A DNA stretch of 39,995 nt from Nitrospinales bacterium (GCA_023248535.1 JAHFEJ010000024.1:1-39995), one strand, 5' to 3'; shown: positions 8,018 through 16,473, counted from the stretch's first letter. The notes: generated by a model not told the origin, from the sequence alone. Numbers and translations are program-made.

Positions 8018-9046
8018 ATGGAATTCAAGCTGGGTGGAAAAACGGTCGGTCCCGGCCGGCCTTCTTACATCATCGCGGAGATCGGGTACAACTTTAATAC
8101 AATGGAAGAAGGGATCGCCTCGATAGAGGCGGCCGCGCGTTGTGGGGTAGATGCCGTGAAGTTTCAGACCTTCCGCGCCGAAACGATCACTTCGAAGCTG
8201 AACGATTTTCCGCCGGAGGCGGGTGGCGGCAGCCAGTACGATGAATTCAAGAGTTACGAAATGGATGAGGCGCAGCACCGTGCGCTGTGGGATGCCGCCA
8301 AACGGCTTGGATTGGACGTGTTTTCGACCCCAAGCTATTACGATGACGCCGAACTGTTGATGAAGGTTGGCGTGCCGGCTTTCAAAACAGGCGCGGATGA
8401 CCTTACCAATCTGCCGTTTCTCTCTTACCTCGCCAAGCACGGTATCCCGATGATCGTTTCAACCGGTATGGGGACGATGGAAGAGGTGGCGGCCGCCGTG
8501 GATACCGTTCTTTCCACGGGCAATGACAAGCTGATAATGTTGCACACCGTGAGCAACTATCCAATCAAGGATATTGCGGATGTGAATCTCAGGGCGATGG
8601 TCACGATACGCAATGCCTTTGGGATATTGACCGGCTACTCCGACCACACCACCACGCTGTCGGTGCCGATGGCGGCGGCGGCGTTGGGAATGGCGGTGTA
8701 CGAACGCCACTTCACGCTTGATAAAAAAATTCCGGCGCCCGATTGCGCGTTGTCGGCGGATCCGGCCGAGATGGCCGCCATCGTAAAAGGCATTCGCGAA
8801 GTGGAGGCGGCCATGGGGGACGGCCTTAAGCGTCCTGCAAAGTCCGAGAAGGATATGCGCAAGGATGCGCGCAAGTCGATCATGGCGGCGCGTGACATTG
8901 CGCCCGGAACGGTGTTACGCAAGGAAGACATCATCATTAAGCGTCCCGCATGGGGCATTCAGCCGAAGGAAATGGGAGCGCTGATAGGGCGCACCCTTAA
9001 AAAAGGGATTAAGAAAGATCATCCCATAACGTGGGAAGATGTGTGA
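8018..9046 (+). CDS. NeuB-family nonulosonic acid synthase with C-terminal SAF domain
   Basis: NeuB enzymes condense phosphoenolpyruvate with an N-acylmannosamine-like sugar to make a nine-carbon acid. The 342-residue protein has the TIM barrel signatures DAVKFQTF (45-52), STG (148-150), MLHTVSNYP with a metal-type His (H176), GYSDHT with the second His (H210) and ERHFTLD (229-235). An SAF antifreeze-like domain follows (about 285-342, ARDIAPGTVLRKEDI). The motif that normally reads EIGxNHxG is EIGYNFNT here, so the His is replaced by Phe. It is the synthase of the module, next to SpsG- and SpsF-like genes as in the Bacillus spsEFG set. Substrate preference (sialic, legionaminic, pseudaminic or another acid) cannot be assigned. 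Confidence 0.85.
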   Translation: MEFKLGGKTVGPGRPSYIIAEIGYNFNTMEEGIASIEAAARCGVDAVKFQTFRAETITSKLNDFPPEAGGGSQYDEFKSYEMDEAQHRALWDAAKRLGLDVFSTPSYYDDAELLMKVGVPAFKTGADDLTNLPFLSYLAKHGIPMIVSTGMGTMEEVAAAVDTVLSTGNDKLIMLHTVSNYPIKDIADVNLRAMVTIRNAFGILTGYSDHTTTLSVPMAAAALGMAVYERHFTLDKKIPAPDCALSADPAEMAAIVKGIREVEAAMGDGLKRPAKSEKDMRKDARKSIMAARDIAPGTVLRKEDIIIKRPAWGIQPKEMGALIGRTLKKGIKKDHPITWEDV

Positions 9047-10056
9047 GTTCTCCTTTATCCTTTCTCATCCGGACCCGGGGCAACCATAAACAGGGGATGG
9101 GAGATATTACCGGTTCGCTGCGTCTTGCGGAAGCGTTGCTTCAGATGGGGCATGATCCGCTGATTGCCGCGGACCCGGACCGGGAAGCGGTGGAATTCTT
9201 GCGCGATGCCGGGTGGGATCGTTGTGTGACCATATCATCGATAAATGAGGAACGGGAACTGCTGCGCAAGCGCCGTCCCGACGTGCTAGTGACCTACTGG
9301 GTGGACAATCCGCCGGGGTATCTGGAGGCCGTGAGGGGAGAAGTCCGGTTTCTCGCGGCGGTGGACGATGTCACGGAGGCCGCCCGCCGGTTTGCCAATC
9401 TGCGGGTGAACCCCCTTTACCCGGTCGAAGGTGCCACGAATGATATGCGGTTTGTTACCCTTGCGCCGGTTTTCAGGGAACTTCATGCGCTGCCCAGGCG
9501 CACCGAAACGGTAAAGAGTATCCTTGTCACGCAGGGGGGGGCGGACACATACGGTTTTACCCCTATGATTGTCAGCGGCCTTTCCGGGGTGCCAGAACCG
9601 GTGAGAATAACAGTGGTGTTGGGGCCGGCGTTTCAGCATGACCGCGAATTGGATGAAGCGCTCCGGAATGCTTCCCGCCGGTTTGATATTATCCGAAACG
9701 CGCGCAATATGCCCGATCTGCTGATGGAGCACGACCTTGTGATAACGGCGGCGGGGAACACACTGTTTGAGGCGGCCTGTACCGGCATTCCCGCCGTGAT
9801 TGTTTGCGGTGAAGAGTTTGAAGATATAACCGCACGCCGTTTTCAGAAGGAAGGGTACGGCGTAAATCTTGGTTTTGGCGGGCGGGTAACGGCTGCCAAT
9901 GTCCGCATGGCTGTTGAACGGATTATGGCGGATGAAGACGCCCGCCGCGTCATGGCGGAGGCCGGCAAACGATTGGTGAAGGGGGATGGAGCCGCTTTGA
10001 CCGCCGCGCTTATCGTGGAGCGCTATCAGGCCAAATTGGTTGAAGAGGGACGATAG
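9043..10056 (+). CDS. SpsG/PseG-like protein (nucleotide-sugar hydrolase/GT-B fold)
   Basis: The 337-residue protein resembles PseG/SpsG, which hydrolyses a UDP-sugar to release the free hexose used by a NeuB enzyme. It keeps the GT-B-like layout: N-terminal IRTRGNHKQGMGD with RLAEAL, TQGGADTYG in the linker and the C-terminal TAAGNTLFEAACTGIP. In PseG the first motif is GxGHxxR with a catalytic His. Here it reads GMGDITG, with Asp for His, so hydrolysis may be lost or altered. The start is GTG 9043, whose GTGA overlaps the NeuB stop. The track start (9031) is 4 codons earlier. A run of eight G lies at 9534-9541 inside the frame. It is a possible substrate-side partner of the NeuB-like enzyme. 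Confidence 0.72.
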   Translation: MSSPLSFLIRTRGNHKQGMGDITGSLRLAEALLQMGHDPLIAADPDREAVEFLRDAGWDRCVTISSINEERELLRKRRPDVLVTYWVDNPPGYLEAVRGEVRFLAAVDDVTEAARRFANLRVNPLYPVEGATNDMRFVTLAPVFRELHALPRRTETVKSILVTQGGADTYGFTPMIVSGLSGVPEPVRITVVLGPAFQHDRELDEALRNASRRFDIIRNARNMPDLLMEHDLVITAAGNTLFEAACTGIPAVIVCGEEFEDITARRFQKEGYGVNLGFGGRVTAANVRMAVERIMADEDARRVMAEAGKRLVKGDGAALTAALIVERYQAKLVEEGR

Positions 10057-10066
10057 AGGAGAGGAT

Positions 10067-10825
10067 ATGAAAGAACGGGTTGTGGCTGTTATTGAAGCGC
10101 GGATGGGGTCCACGCGTCTTCCCCGCAAGACACTGATGGATGTGGCCGGGAAAACATTGCTTGAGCGGGTGGTGGATCGCCTTCGGCTGGCGCGAAGCGT
10201 TCATGAAGTTGTTGTGGCCACATCGACAAATGCGGGGGACAATCAGATAGAAGCGTTATGCGCGGAACGCGGGATCGCTTGTTTCCGCGGGAGCGAAGAC
10301 GATGTGCTGGAACGTGTGCATGGAGCTTCGGATCGTTATAAAGCCGATGTTGTGGTACAGTCGGGCGCGGATTGTCCGTTCTACGACCCCGACTTGGTTG
10401 ACCAGTTGGTTTATACGCTTATTTGGGGCGGCTATGCTTATACCGCGAACGATATGGAACTTACCTTTCCGGAGGGCGTTGATGCGCACGTTATCCGTTT
10501 CGACGCCCTTGAAGCTTCGGCGCGCGAAGCCAAAAAAGAGGATGAGCGTGAGGATACGCCCCGGTTTATTTGGAACCATCCGAAGCGGTTTCCTATCTTC
10601 AATTTGAAGGCGCAACCGGGGAGCTTTTATAACAGGACGGATATCCGCGTGACCATTGATTACGCGGAAGACATGGAACTGTGCCGGAAAATTTATACGG
10701 CATTCGGCGGGAAGGTCGATTTTTCCACGCGGGATTTGATAGAGCTTTTGGACGCCAATCCAGAGTGGATAAAGATAAACGCCAATTGCGAACAGCGGTC
10801 GGCAGCCTATGTGAAAAAGGAGTAG
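10067..10825 (+). CDS. SpsF-type cytidylyltransferase
   Basis: The 252-residue protein is a stand-alone SpsF-family nucleotidyltransferase. The signature loop is EARMGSTRLPRK (10-21), with LPRK where LPGK is usual. The phrase TSTNAGDNQIEALC, the FRGSEDDVLERV element and VTIDYAEDMEL near the C-terminus complete the family pattern. The ATG at 10067 sits behind AGGAGAGG (10057-10064), so the track start at 10040 is not used. It forms a NeuB-SpsG-SpsF run with the previous two genes. In contrast to the fused copy at 4446, the catalytic loop is nearly canonical, so this copy is the likelier active transferase. Its activated sugar is unknown. Confidence 0.83.
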   Translation: MKERVVAVIEARMGSTRLPRKTLMDVAGKTLLERVVDRLRLARSVHEVVVATSTNAGDNQIEALCAERGIACFRGSEDDVLERVHGASDRYKADVVVQSGADCPFYDPDLVDQLVYTLIWGGYAYTANDMELTFPEGVDAHVIRFDALEASAREAKKEDEREDTPRFIWNHPKRFPIFNLKAQPGSFYNRTDIRVTIDYAEDMELCRKIYTAFGGKVDFSTRDLIELLDANPEWIKINANCEQRSAAYVKKE

Positions 10826-10826
10826 C

Positions 10827-11804
10827 ATGACCAGGGCGGCTATTATCGGTTGCGGCGCCATCGCCGGCGGCTATGATGAAACGAGCACTGACGGGGGGAT
10901 ATACTCGCATGCGGGAGCCTACCGCGCGTGCGGCGTGGAAATTGCCGCCGTGTATGATATCGACCAGGAGCGGGCGCGCGCATTTGCAAACTACTGGGGG
11001 GCGGCGCATGTCTTTACATCGCTGGAAGACCTATACAAGTGGGAAGAGTACGACATTGTTTCTTTTTGCACTCCCGACCGTCTCCATCGCCGGCATGTAA
11101 CCGATTTTCTTGCCGCTGGCAGTGCGAAACTGTTATGGGTTGAAAAGCCCCTCGCCCACACCTTCGCCGATGCGCTGGCTATGATTTCCGCCGCGCGCGC
11201 GAAAGGAACGGGGATGCGCGTTACGTATCAACGGCGATGGGAGCCGGTGCATGAACAGCTGCGGCGGGAAATTGCCGCCGGACTCATCGGCGAGTTGACC
11301 GCCGCCCGCGGCTGCTATGTGAAAGGCCTTGTTCATATCGGTACCACCATTATTGATACGTTCCGGTTTTTGCTCGGAGAACCCGCCGGTTCGCGGCGCA
11401 TATCGCTGGCGGAAAAAGGGTCGTATCCAAACGACTCATCCACCGATATCACGCTCCTGTATCCAAATGGCGCCACGGCGGTCGTGCAGGGAGTTGATGG
11501 ACGGGAGTATTCCTACAGCCTTTTTGAACTCGACATACTGGGAACCAAGGGGCGGGTAAAGATTACCAACAACGGTGATGAATATGAAGTATTCCGCGTT
11601 GTGCCCTATGGACATTACGCCGGGTTTAACGATCTGAAACGTGAACGCGGCGGCGCCACCAAGATGGGACAGTCAATGCGCTATGGGCTTGAACGGATGT
11701 TGGCAAGCCTGGCTGGCGGGTGGGCTGACGTATCGGAAGCGGAAAGCGCCGCACGCAACCTGCATCTGGCCGAAGAAGCCGTTGATGCGCAAAAGGGGGA
11801 ATGA
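10827..11804 (+). CDS. Gfo/Idh/MocA-family NAD(P)-dependent oxidoreductase
   Basis: The 325-residue protein has the N-terminal Rossmann motif IGCGAIAGG (7-15) and the family hallmark EKP (106-108, in WVEKPLAHTF). A C-terminal alpha/beta domain for substrate binding follows. Members oxidise or reduce sugars and sugar nucleotides. The second domain has a conserved-looking HIGTTIIDTFRFL stretch. It starts one base after the SpsF stop and overlaps the next gene by 4 bases (ATGA), so it belongs to the same operon. It could create the keto group that an aminotransferase uses, but the substrate is not visible from the sequence. Confidence 0.85.
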   Translation: MTRAAIIGCGAIAGGYDETSTDGGIYSHAGAYRACGVEIAAVYDIDQERARAFANYWGAAHVFTSLEDLYKWEEYDIVSFCTPDRLHRRHVTDFLAAGSAKLLWVEKPLAHTFADALAMISAARAKGTGMRVTYQRRWEPVHEQLRREIAAGLIGELTAARGCYVKGLVHIGTTIIDTFRFLLGEPAGSRRISLAEKGSYPNDSSTDITLLYPNGATAVVQGVDGREYSYSLFELDILGTKGRVKITNNGDEYEVFRVVPYGHYAGFNDLKRERGGATKMGQSMRYGLERMLASLAGGWADVSEAESAARNLHLAEEAVDAQKGE

Positions 11805-12931
11805 TGGGGAACAAACGTATTTTGGCGTTCGCGCGGGAGGCCGGCGGCGCGGCGGCGATTGCTCCTGTAATCGCTTTGCTAAAATCGGCAGGCGCGGATG
11901 TGGCCGTCTGCTCAAAGGACGCGGGCGTTCAGGTATTTGAACGGTGGGGGCAGCGCCCCATTCCGTTGGCCGAGGGAAGTGGTGGTGCGGTTACGCAGAT
12001 ATTTGCAAAAGCTTGGGGGGGCGCATTGCCCGACTGTGTGTTTACCTCGGCTACCAGCCTTCCACAGTTGGATATGACCGAGAAACATTTGTGGCAATGG
12101 GCCGGTGAAAATGACGTTCCTTCGGTTGCCGTTCTCGACCAGTGGCAAAACTACGGGCTGCGTTTTTCAGGAACGGAGAAAAAGGATTACCTGAAATATC
12201 TTCCCGACGTATGTTGTGTGATGGATGAAATTGCCAAAACCGGAATGGAGCGGGATGGTTTTCCCGCGGAACGGATAGCGATTACGGGGCAACCGGCGTT
12301 CGATGCCATTGCGGCCGAGGCAAAACCGTTGCCACCAGGCGAAAAGGCCGCGCTGCTCGCGCAGCTGGGGTTCCAAAGTGACCGGCCGCTGGTAATGTTT
12401 GTTGGAGAGCCGATCCGCCTTGATTTCAATACAACCTACGGGTATGACGAGTGCTCCACATTACGGGCATTGCTGGAGATACTCGGGGAGCGTCCGGTGC
12501 GGCCTAATCTTCTGGTAAAAAAGCATCCCGCAAACACGGATGATGATTATGTGGGTTGCGGGACAGAGGAATACCATGACCGGATGAATATCAGGATTGT
12601 CGGCACGGAGTTCCCCCCACGGCCCTTGGCGCGCGCCGCGGATGTAGTGGTAGGTATGGCGTCCATACTGCTAACCGAATCCATATTGCTGGAACGGCCG
12701 ACCATGAGCTTCCAGCCGGATGCACAGGTGCTTGATAAATGTTTTCCGGCCACTGTGGGGGCGCTTCCGCTCATCACTGCCCGTAAAGATGCCCGTACGG
12801 CGCTGTACGGCCTTTTGGACGATCCGGCGTACCGCGCGGACTGGATGGCGCGGCAAGGAACCATCCGGCATTTGCATGGCGCGGCGCACCGTGTGGTTGA
12901 TATAATAAACTCACGTTGCGCGATTAACTAG
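11801..12931 (+). CDS. GT-B-like transferase or epimerase-like protein, function unknown
   Basis: I do not recognise the exact family. The 376-residue protein looks like a two-domain GT-B fold. The N-terminus is ILAFAREAGGAAAIAPVI, which resembles the beta-alpha start of UDP-GlcNAc 2-epimerase and CDP-glycerol-transferase-like proteins. The C-terminal half contains LVKKHPANTDDD (a KxHP motif as in glycerophosphotransferase-like enzymes) and ADVVVGMASILLTESILLERP, typical of the donor-binding side of GT-B enzymes. There are no membrane segments. The start ATG overlaps the previous stop, with AAAAGGGGGA upstream. In context it may transfer the sugar made by this operon. Alternative: a hydrolysing epimerase. 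Confidence 0.55.
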   Translation: MMGNKRILAFAREAGGAAAIAPVIALLKSAGADVAVCSKDAGVQVFERWGQRPIPLAEGSGGAVTQIFAKAWGGALPDCVFTSATSLPQLDMTEKHLWQWAGENDVPSVAVLDQWQNYGLRFSGTEKKDYLKYLPDVCCVMDEIAKTGMERDGFPAERIAITGQPAFDAIAAEAKPLPPGEKAALLAQLGFQSDRPLVMFVGEPIRLDFNTTYGYDECSTLRALLEILGERPVRPNLLVKKHPANTDDDYVGCGTEEYHDRMNIRIVGTEFPPRPLARAADVVVGMASILLTESILLERPTMSFQPDAQVLDKCFPATVGALPLITARKDARTALYGLLDDPAYRADWMARQGTIRHLHGAAHRVVDIINSRCAIN

Positions 12932-12958
12932 CAACCCGTTGAAGGAGAAAACTGGACT

Positions 12959-14263
12959 ATGACACTGGCACTGCTCGGCGGCAAACCGGTTCGCCCCAAC
13001 CCCTATCCCCCGCATATCACCACCGGTAAAGAGGATATGGAAATTACGATGGAGGTTATGCGGGAAGGAATACTTTCCGACTTTGAGGGAAGCAACAACC
13101 AGTGGTTCCTTGGCGGCAAGTATGTGAAAATGGCCGAAAAGGAATGGGCGGCTTATTTCGGCGCCAAACACTGCATCTCCATGAACAGCGCGACTTCAGG
13201 TCTCTACGCGGCGGTTGGCGCGGCGGGCGTTGGCCCGGGCGATGAGGTTATCACGTCGCCGTGGACCATGACGGCGACCGCGGCCGCCATCGTGGTGAAC
13301 AACGCGGTGCCAATTTTTGCGGATATTGATCCGGAAACCTTTTGCCTGTTGCCCGATGATGTCGAGCGCAAAATAACCCCACGAACAAAGGCGATCATGC
13401 CGGTTCATATTTATGGGCATCCCGCGGATATGGATGGCATCATGGCTTTGGCAAAGAAGCATAAGCTGGTGGTAATAGAAGACGCCGCGCAATCCACCGG
13501 CATCCGCTATAAAGGCAAAATGACCGGTTGTATCGGGCACATGGGGATACACAGCCTGAATTGCCACAAACTTATTCAGACCGGCGAAGGCGGAATGGTC
13601 TTCACCGATGATGACGACCTGGCTCAGCGTTTACAGCTTATAAGGAACCATGCCGAAGCTGTAGTGGGAACAGGCATGGCGGTAAAGTCCTTGGTGAATA
13701 TGGTTGGCTGGAACTACCGGATGAATGAGGTGGAGGCCGCAATTTCCATGACGCAATTGCGCAAGCTTAAAACGCTTCAGGAAGAGCGGTATTTGCTGGC
13801 TGATCACATCACGAGCGGCATTAAAAAGTTCAAAGGGCTACTTACACCCACCATCCGTGAAGGCTGCGAGCATACCTATTATCGGTATGCCGTGCGGCTT
13901 GACCCGGCGGCAGTGCCAATTACCGCCCATACGTTGGTGGAGGCGCTCAATGCCGAAGGTCTGGATTGGTACGCGGGATATAAACCGCTCAATCTGTTTC
14001 CAGTCTATCAGGAGCAGATAGCGTTTGGCGATAAGGGATGTCCTTTTAAGTGCCCGCTCTATAAAGGAAAGCCGGACTATTCGCTTGATTCACTTCCCAA
14101 CGTTCGCCGCCATTTGAAATACAGCTTTTCCACCGAAAATGTCCGTCCCCCATTAACCATCGCGGACATGGACTTGATGCTGGAAGGGTTTGACAAGGTA
14201 TACAAGAATATGGACAAGCTGGTGGAGTGGGAAAAGCGTAACATGAAGCCAGGCAATAAGTGA
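12959..14263 (+). CDS. Second DegT/DnrJ/EryC1/StrS-family aminotransferase
   Basis: The 434-residue protein is longer than the first DegT enzyme and is close to the length of the RfbH/StsC-type members. The PLP Asp is D175 in VIEDAAQSTG and the Schiff-base Lys is K204 in NCHKLIQTGEGG. The Lys is present, so it is not an RfbH-like dehydrase, which carries His there. AAGGAG lies 11 bases before ATG 12959. It is the last gene of the first operon, and a convergent radical SAM gene follows. It probably aminates a keto-sugar or keto-cyclitol (the N-terminal GGKPVRP is typical of the family). The substrate is not assignable. Confidence 0.87.
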   Translation: MTLALLGGKPVRPNPYPPHITTGKEDMEITMEVMREGILSDFEGSNNQWFLGGKYVKMAEKEWAAYFGAKHCISMNSATSGLYAAVGAAGVGPGDEVITSPWTMTATAAAIVVNNAVPIFADIDPETFCLLPDDVERKITPRTKAIMPVHIYGHPADMDGIMALAKKHKLVVIEDAAQSTGIRYKGKMTGCIGHMGIHSLNCHKLIQTGEGGMVFTDDDDLAQRLQLIRNHAEAVVGTGMAVKSLVNMVGWNYRMNEVEAAISMTQLRKLKTLQEERYLLADHITSGIKKFKGLLTPTIREGCEHTYYRYAVRLDPAAVPITAHTLVEALNAEGLDWYAGYKPLNLFPVYQEQIAFGDKGCPFKCPLYKGKPDYSLDSLPNVRRHLKYSFSTENVRPPLTIADMDLMLEGFDKVYKNMDKLVEWEKRNMKPGNK

Positions 14264-14282
14264 ATATACATAAATAGCGATG

Positions 14283-14305
14283 GTGCCAGAATATCCAATT
14301 GGCAC
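14283..14305. terminator. Small inverted repeat between convergent genes, possible terminator
   Basis: GTGCCA (14283-14288) and TGGCAC (14300-14305) form a 6-bp stem with an 11-base loop. The loop and right arm also contain the palindrome CCAATTGG. It lies in the 77-bp gap between two convergent genes. There is no clear U-tract, so its function as an intrinsic terminator is doubtful. Confidence 0.3.
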
Positions 14306-14340
14306 GGGGAATAAACCGGACAATGTACCAGTGTTATGGC

Positions 14341-15819
14341 TTAAAACCGGAACAAAACCCTGATTTTTGTTTTTAGTTCTTTAGACAATTGCATTGATAC
14401 AGTATGTTGGAGCCAGAGGAGGATAGCTTTCAGATAGTTCCCTTTTTTCCATTGGTAGCTGACTATCACATCCCGCTTAAAGCGAACCATGGAGCGGTTG
14501 AGCCATGCATCGGAGTGTTTTGTCAAGTTCACCCGCAATACACTTGCGTTTCCAAGGTTTAATAAAAACTGTTCTTTGTCGGCGATTAAATTGTTGGCCA
14601 TACAGTAATCCCATAGGGGGGTTTCCGGGAAAGGGATGGGGAAATTCAGGGAGAAGCTTGGTACACCCAACTGTTTTATAAAGTTGATACTGTCGTTGAT
14701 AGTCTCGTCGGTTTCTTCCGGGAACCCAATGATCATTTCCGGCACATTGGTTAAGCCGCACTTTAAGGTCAATAAGCCGGCATTGATATTGTCTTGGCGT
14801 GTTGTGCCCTTGCTCGTACCCTTAAGGACGATATCGGATCCCGACTCGTATCCGTAATTAATCATTAAGCAGCCGCTTGATTTGAGAGCGTTAAGCATTT
14901 CCTCGTCCACATTGCATGAGCGGGCGCTTAGCACCACATACCGGATATCCATGTTGCGCCGCTTTATCTCGGCGCAAAAATGCATGATCCATTTTTTTGT
15001 CACGGTCGTCAACTCATCGCCGATATAAAAGAGGTTGATATCAAAAGCATCCCTTAGATATTGCATATGATTAAGGACGAACTCGACGCTTTGCTGCCGC
15101 ACTCCTTTCACATGGCGGTAGCAAAACGAACATGCATGTGTGCACCCGCGGGAGGTCATCATTGCAAAGATTTTTGGGTATTTTTCCGCGAGTTCTTCGA
15201 TATCCTTCCCGCTCCAGTGCATTTCAAGAAATTCGCGGTAAGCCTCAACCCATTGGCTCGTGGGGGTAATGTATTGCGAGATGTTTACCATGTCATATGG
15301 GGGCATTCCGATTTCGTCAAGGTTCTTGACTTGAGTCGGCCGGGGAGTGTCAATGATTTGTCCGTTTTCCAAAAACGAGATACCGGGAACATTCCGGAAG
15401 TCTTTTCCGGTGCGCAGGCATTCAAGCAGATCGGGGAAGGAGTAATCAGCTTCACCGCGAACGCATATGTCGATGCCGGCCTTCGTGAGCAATAAATCGG
15501 TAACGGAGGTAATGATACCCCCCGCGACGAAGGGTGTTTCAGGAAACTCTTTTTTCAGGGCGAGGGCGAGGGGTTTCAAATGGCGATAGGATGGGGTGAT
15601 TCCACCAAAGCCGATAAGCGCCGGGTTGTATTGCCGGGTTATATCAATTACCTGTTCGGTGGTGAGCTTGTTCATCGTAAGATCGTGTACTTGAACGGGG
15701 TATCCGGCCTTTCGCGCAATGTTCGCGGCCGCCAAAACACCAAACGGAATAGATCCGTTTACTTCCCGGGATGGAACATCGAAGAGAATTATGCGAAAGT
15801 CATTGATTGCGCTGTTCAT
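14341..15819 (-). CDS. B12-binding-domain-type radical SAM protein
   Basis: The 492-residue protein has an N-terminal cobalamin-binding-like region (residues 1-150, with PALIGFGGITPSYRH, PFVAGGIITS and a RGEAD motif). A radical SAM domain follows with cluster motif RGCTHACSFCYRH (C226, C230, C233), and later FYIGDELTT and YGYESGSD. This architecture fits BchE/P-methylase-like class B radical SAM enzymes, which perform methylations, cyclisations or similar reactions. It is a lone - strand gene inside a + strand locus, convergent with the aminotransferase and divergent from the acyltransferase. A good -35/-10 pair lies almost at its start codon. The substrate is unknown. A sugar, lipid or lipid-linked glycan is inferred from location only. 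Confidence 0.82.
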   Translation of the reverse strand: MNSAINDFRIILFDVPSREVNGSIPFGVLAAANIARKAGYPVQVHDLTMNKLTTEQVIDITRQYNPALIGFGGITPSYRHLKPLALALKKEFPETPFVAGGIITSVTDLLLTKAGIDICVRGEADYSFPDLLECLRTGKDFRNVPGISFLENGQIIDTPRPTQVKNLDEIGMPPYDMVNISQYITPTSQWVEAYREFLEMHWSGKDIEELAEKYPKIFAMMTSRGCTHACSFCYRHVKGVRQQSVEFVLNHMQYLRDAFDINLFYIGDELTTVTKKWIMHFCAEIKRRNMDIRYVVLSARSCNVDEEMLNALKSSGCLMINYGYESGSDIVLKGTSKGTTRQDNINAGLLTLKCGLTNVPEMIIGFPEETDETINDSINFIKQLGVPSFSLNFPIPFPETPLWDYCMANNLIADKEQFLLNLGNASVLRVNLTKHSDAWLNRSMVRFKRDVIVSYQWKKGNYLKAILLWLQHTVSMQLSKELKTKIRVLFRF

Positions 15820-15856
15820 TGCTTTGTGATATTATTCTACACCTATGCGAAAGTCA
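15790..15856. repeat. 13-bp direct repeat across the start of the minus-strand radical SAM gene
   Basis: TATGCGAAAGTCA occurs at 15790-15802 (inside the coding start) and at 15844-15856 (overlapping the -35 element of the proposed promoter). The copies are 54 bp apart. Read on the - strand, both encode DFRI-like text, so the upstream copy may be a partial duplication of the gene's 5' end. A paired regulatory site is the alternative. Confidence 0.6.
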
Positions 15857-15857
15857 A
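15829..15857 (-). promoter_or_regulatory. Sigma70-like promoter of the minus-strand radical SAM gene
   Basis: On the - strand TTGACT (complement of 15852-15857), 17 bases and TAATAT (complement of 15829-15834) form a good promoter match (5/6 and 4/6). The start codon ends at 15819, about 10 bases past the -10 box. A transcript from here would have almost no leader. Confidence 0.5.
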
Positions 15858-15891
15858 TAAATTATTTGTGCAACTGTAATCGGAGCATCGC

Positions 15892-16473
15892 ATGAAGGTT
15901 GTACGCGATCTTTTCAAGGACACTGCTTCTTCCCACACCCGTACATGGACAGATGCTATTCGCGCATTTGTTCAACTTGACATAATGGGTAAGGGGAGAG
16001 TGATCGTCGGCAAGCAGGTTATCCTGAAACATAGTGTTGAAATCAGGATATGTAAAACGGGAAAATTGATACTTGGGGATCATTCCATAATCGATCCCTA
16101 TGTGTTTTTTCAATTGACGATGCCTCATCCTACGGTGACGCTTGGAAATTATGTGGGGATCGGCCGCGGCTCCATCATCGCCGCAAAAAACATGATCACC
16201 ATCGGCGATTATTCCCAGCTGGGACCAAATTGCCAGATTAATGACCAATCACATGGTATGGCCAAGTCCGATTTGATAATGAATCAGCGTGCTATTTTAG
16301 GCGAAGTGCATATCGGCAGTGATTGTTGGCTTGGTTCTGGCGTAAAAGTGCTTCCTAATGTGCGAATCGGTAATGGATCCATTGTTGGCGCTGGATCGGT
16401 AGTGACACGCGATATTCCGGAATACGAAGTTTGGGCTGGCGCTCCGGCCCATTTTATCAAAACACGCGAATGA
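15892..16473 (+). CDS. Hexapeptide-repeat (left-handed beta-helix) acyltransferase
   Basis: The 193-residue protein is of the WbbJ/acetyltransferase type. From about residue 45 the sequence has repeated I-G-x-x hexapeptides (for example LGDHSIIDPY, LGNYVGIGRGS, IGSDCWLGSG, IGNGSIVGAGSVVTRDIP). It ends with the family-typical EVWAGAPAHFIK. A His is available in NDQSHGMAKS as the likely general base. It probably O- or N-acetylates a sugar of the polymer from acetyl-CoA. It starts 72 bp from the divergent radical SAM gene and is the first gene of the second + strand block. The start ATG is preceded by CGGAG. Acyl donor and sugar are not identifiable. Confidence 0.85.
   Translation: MKVVRDLFKDTASSHTRTWTDAIRAFVQLDIMGKGRVIVGKQVILKHSVEIRICKTGKLILGDHSIIDPYVFFQLTMPHPTVTLGNYVGIGRGSIIAAKNMITIGDYSQLGPNCQINDQSHGMAKSDLIMNQRAILGEVHIGSDCWLGSGVKVLPNVRIGNGSIVGAGSVVTRDIPEYEVWAGAPAHFIKTRE

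Noticed and set aside
12901-12906. TATAAT near the end of the gene at 11801.
   Set aside because: It is inside coding sequence, and the nearest -35-like hexamer (TTGCAT) is 23 bases away.
12959-14263. Considered as an RfbH-type 3-dehydrase that would complete a 3,6-dideoxyhexose route, because of its length.
   Set aside because: The PLP Lys is present (K204 in NCHKLIQTGEGG), whereas RfbH enzymes have His there.
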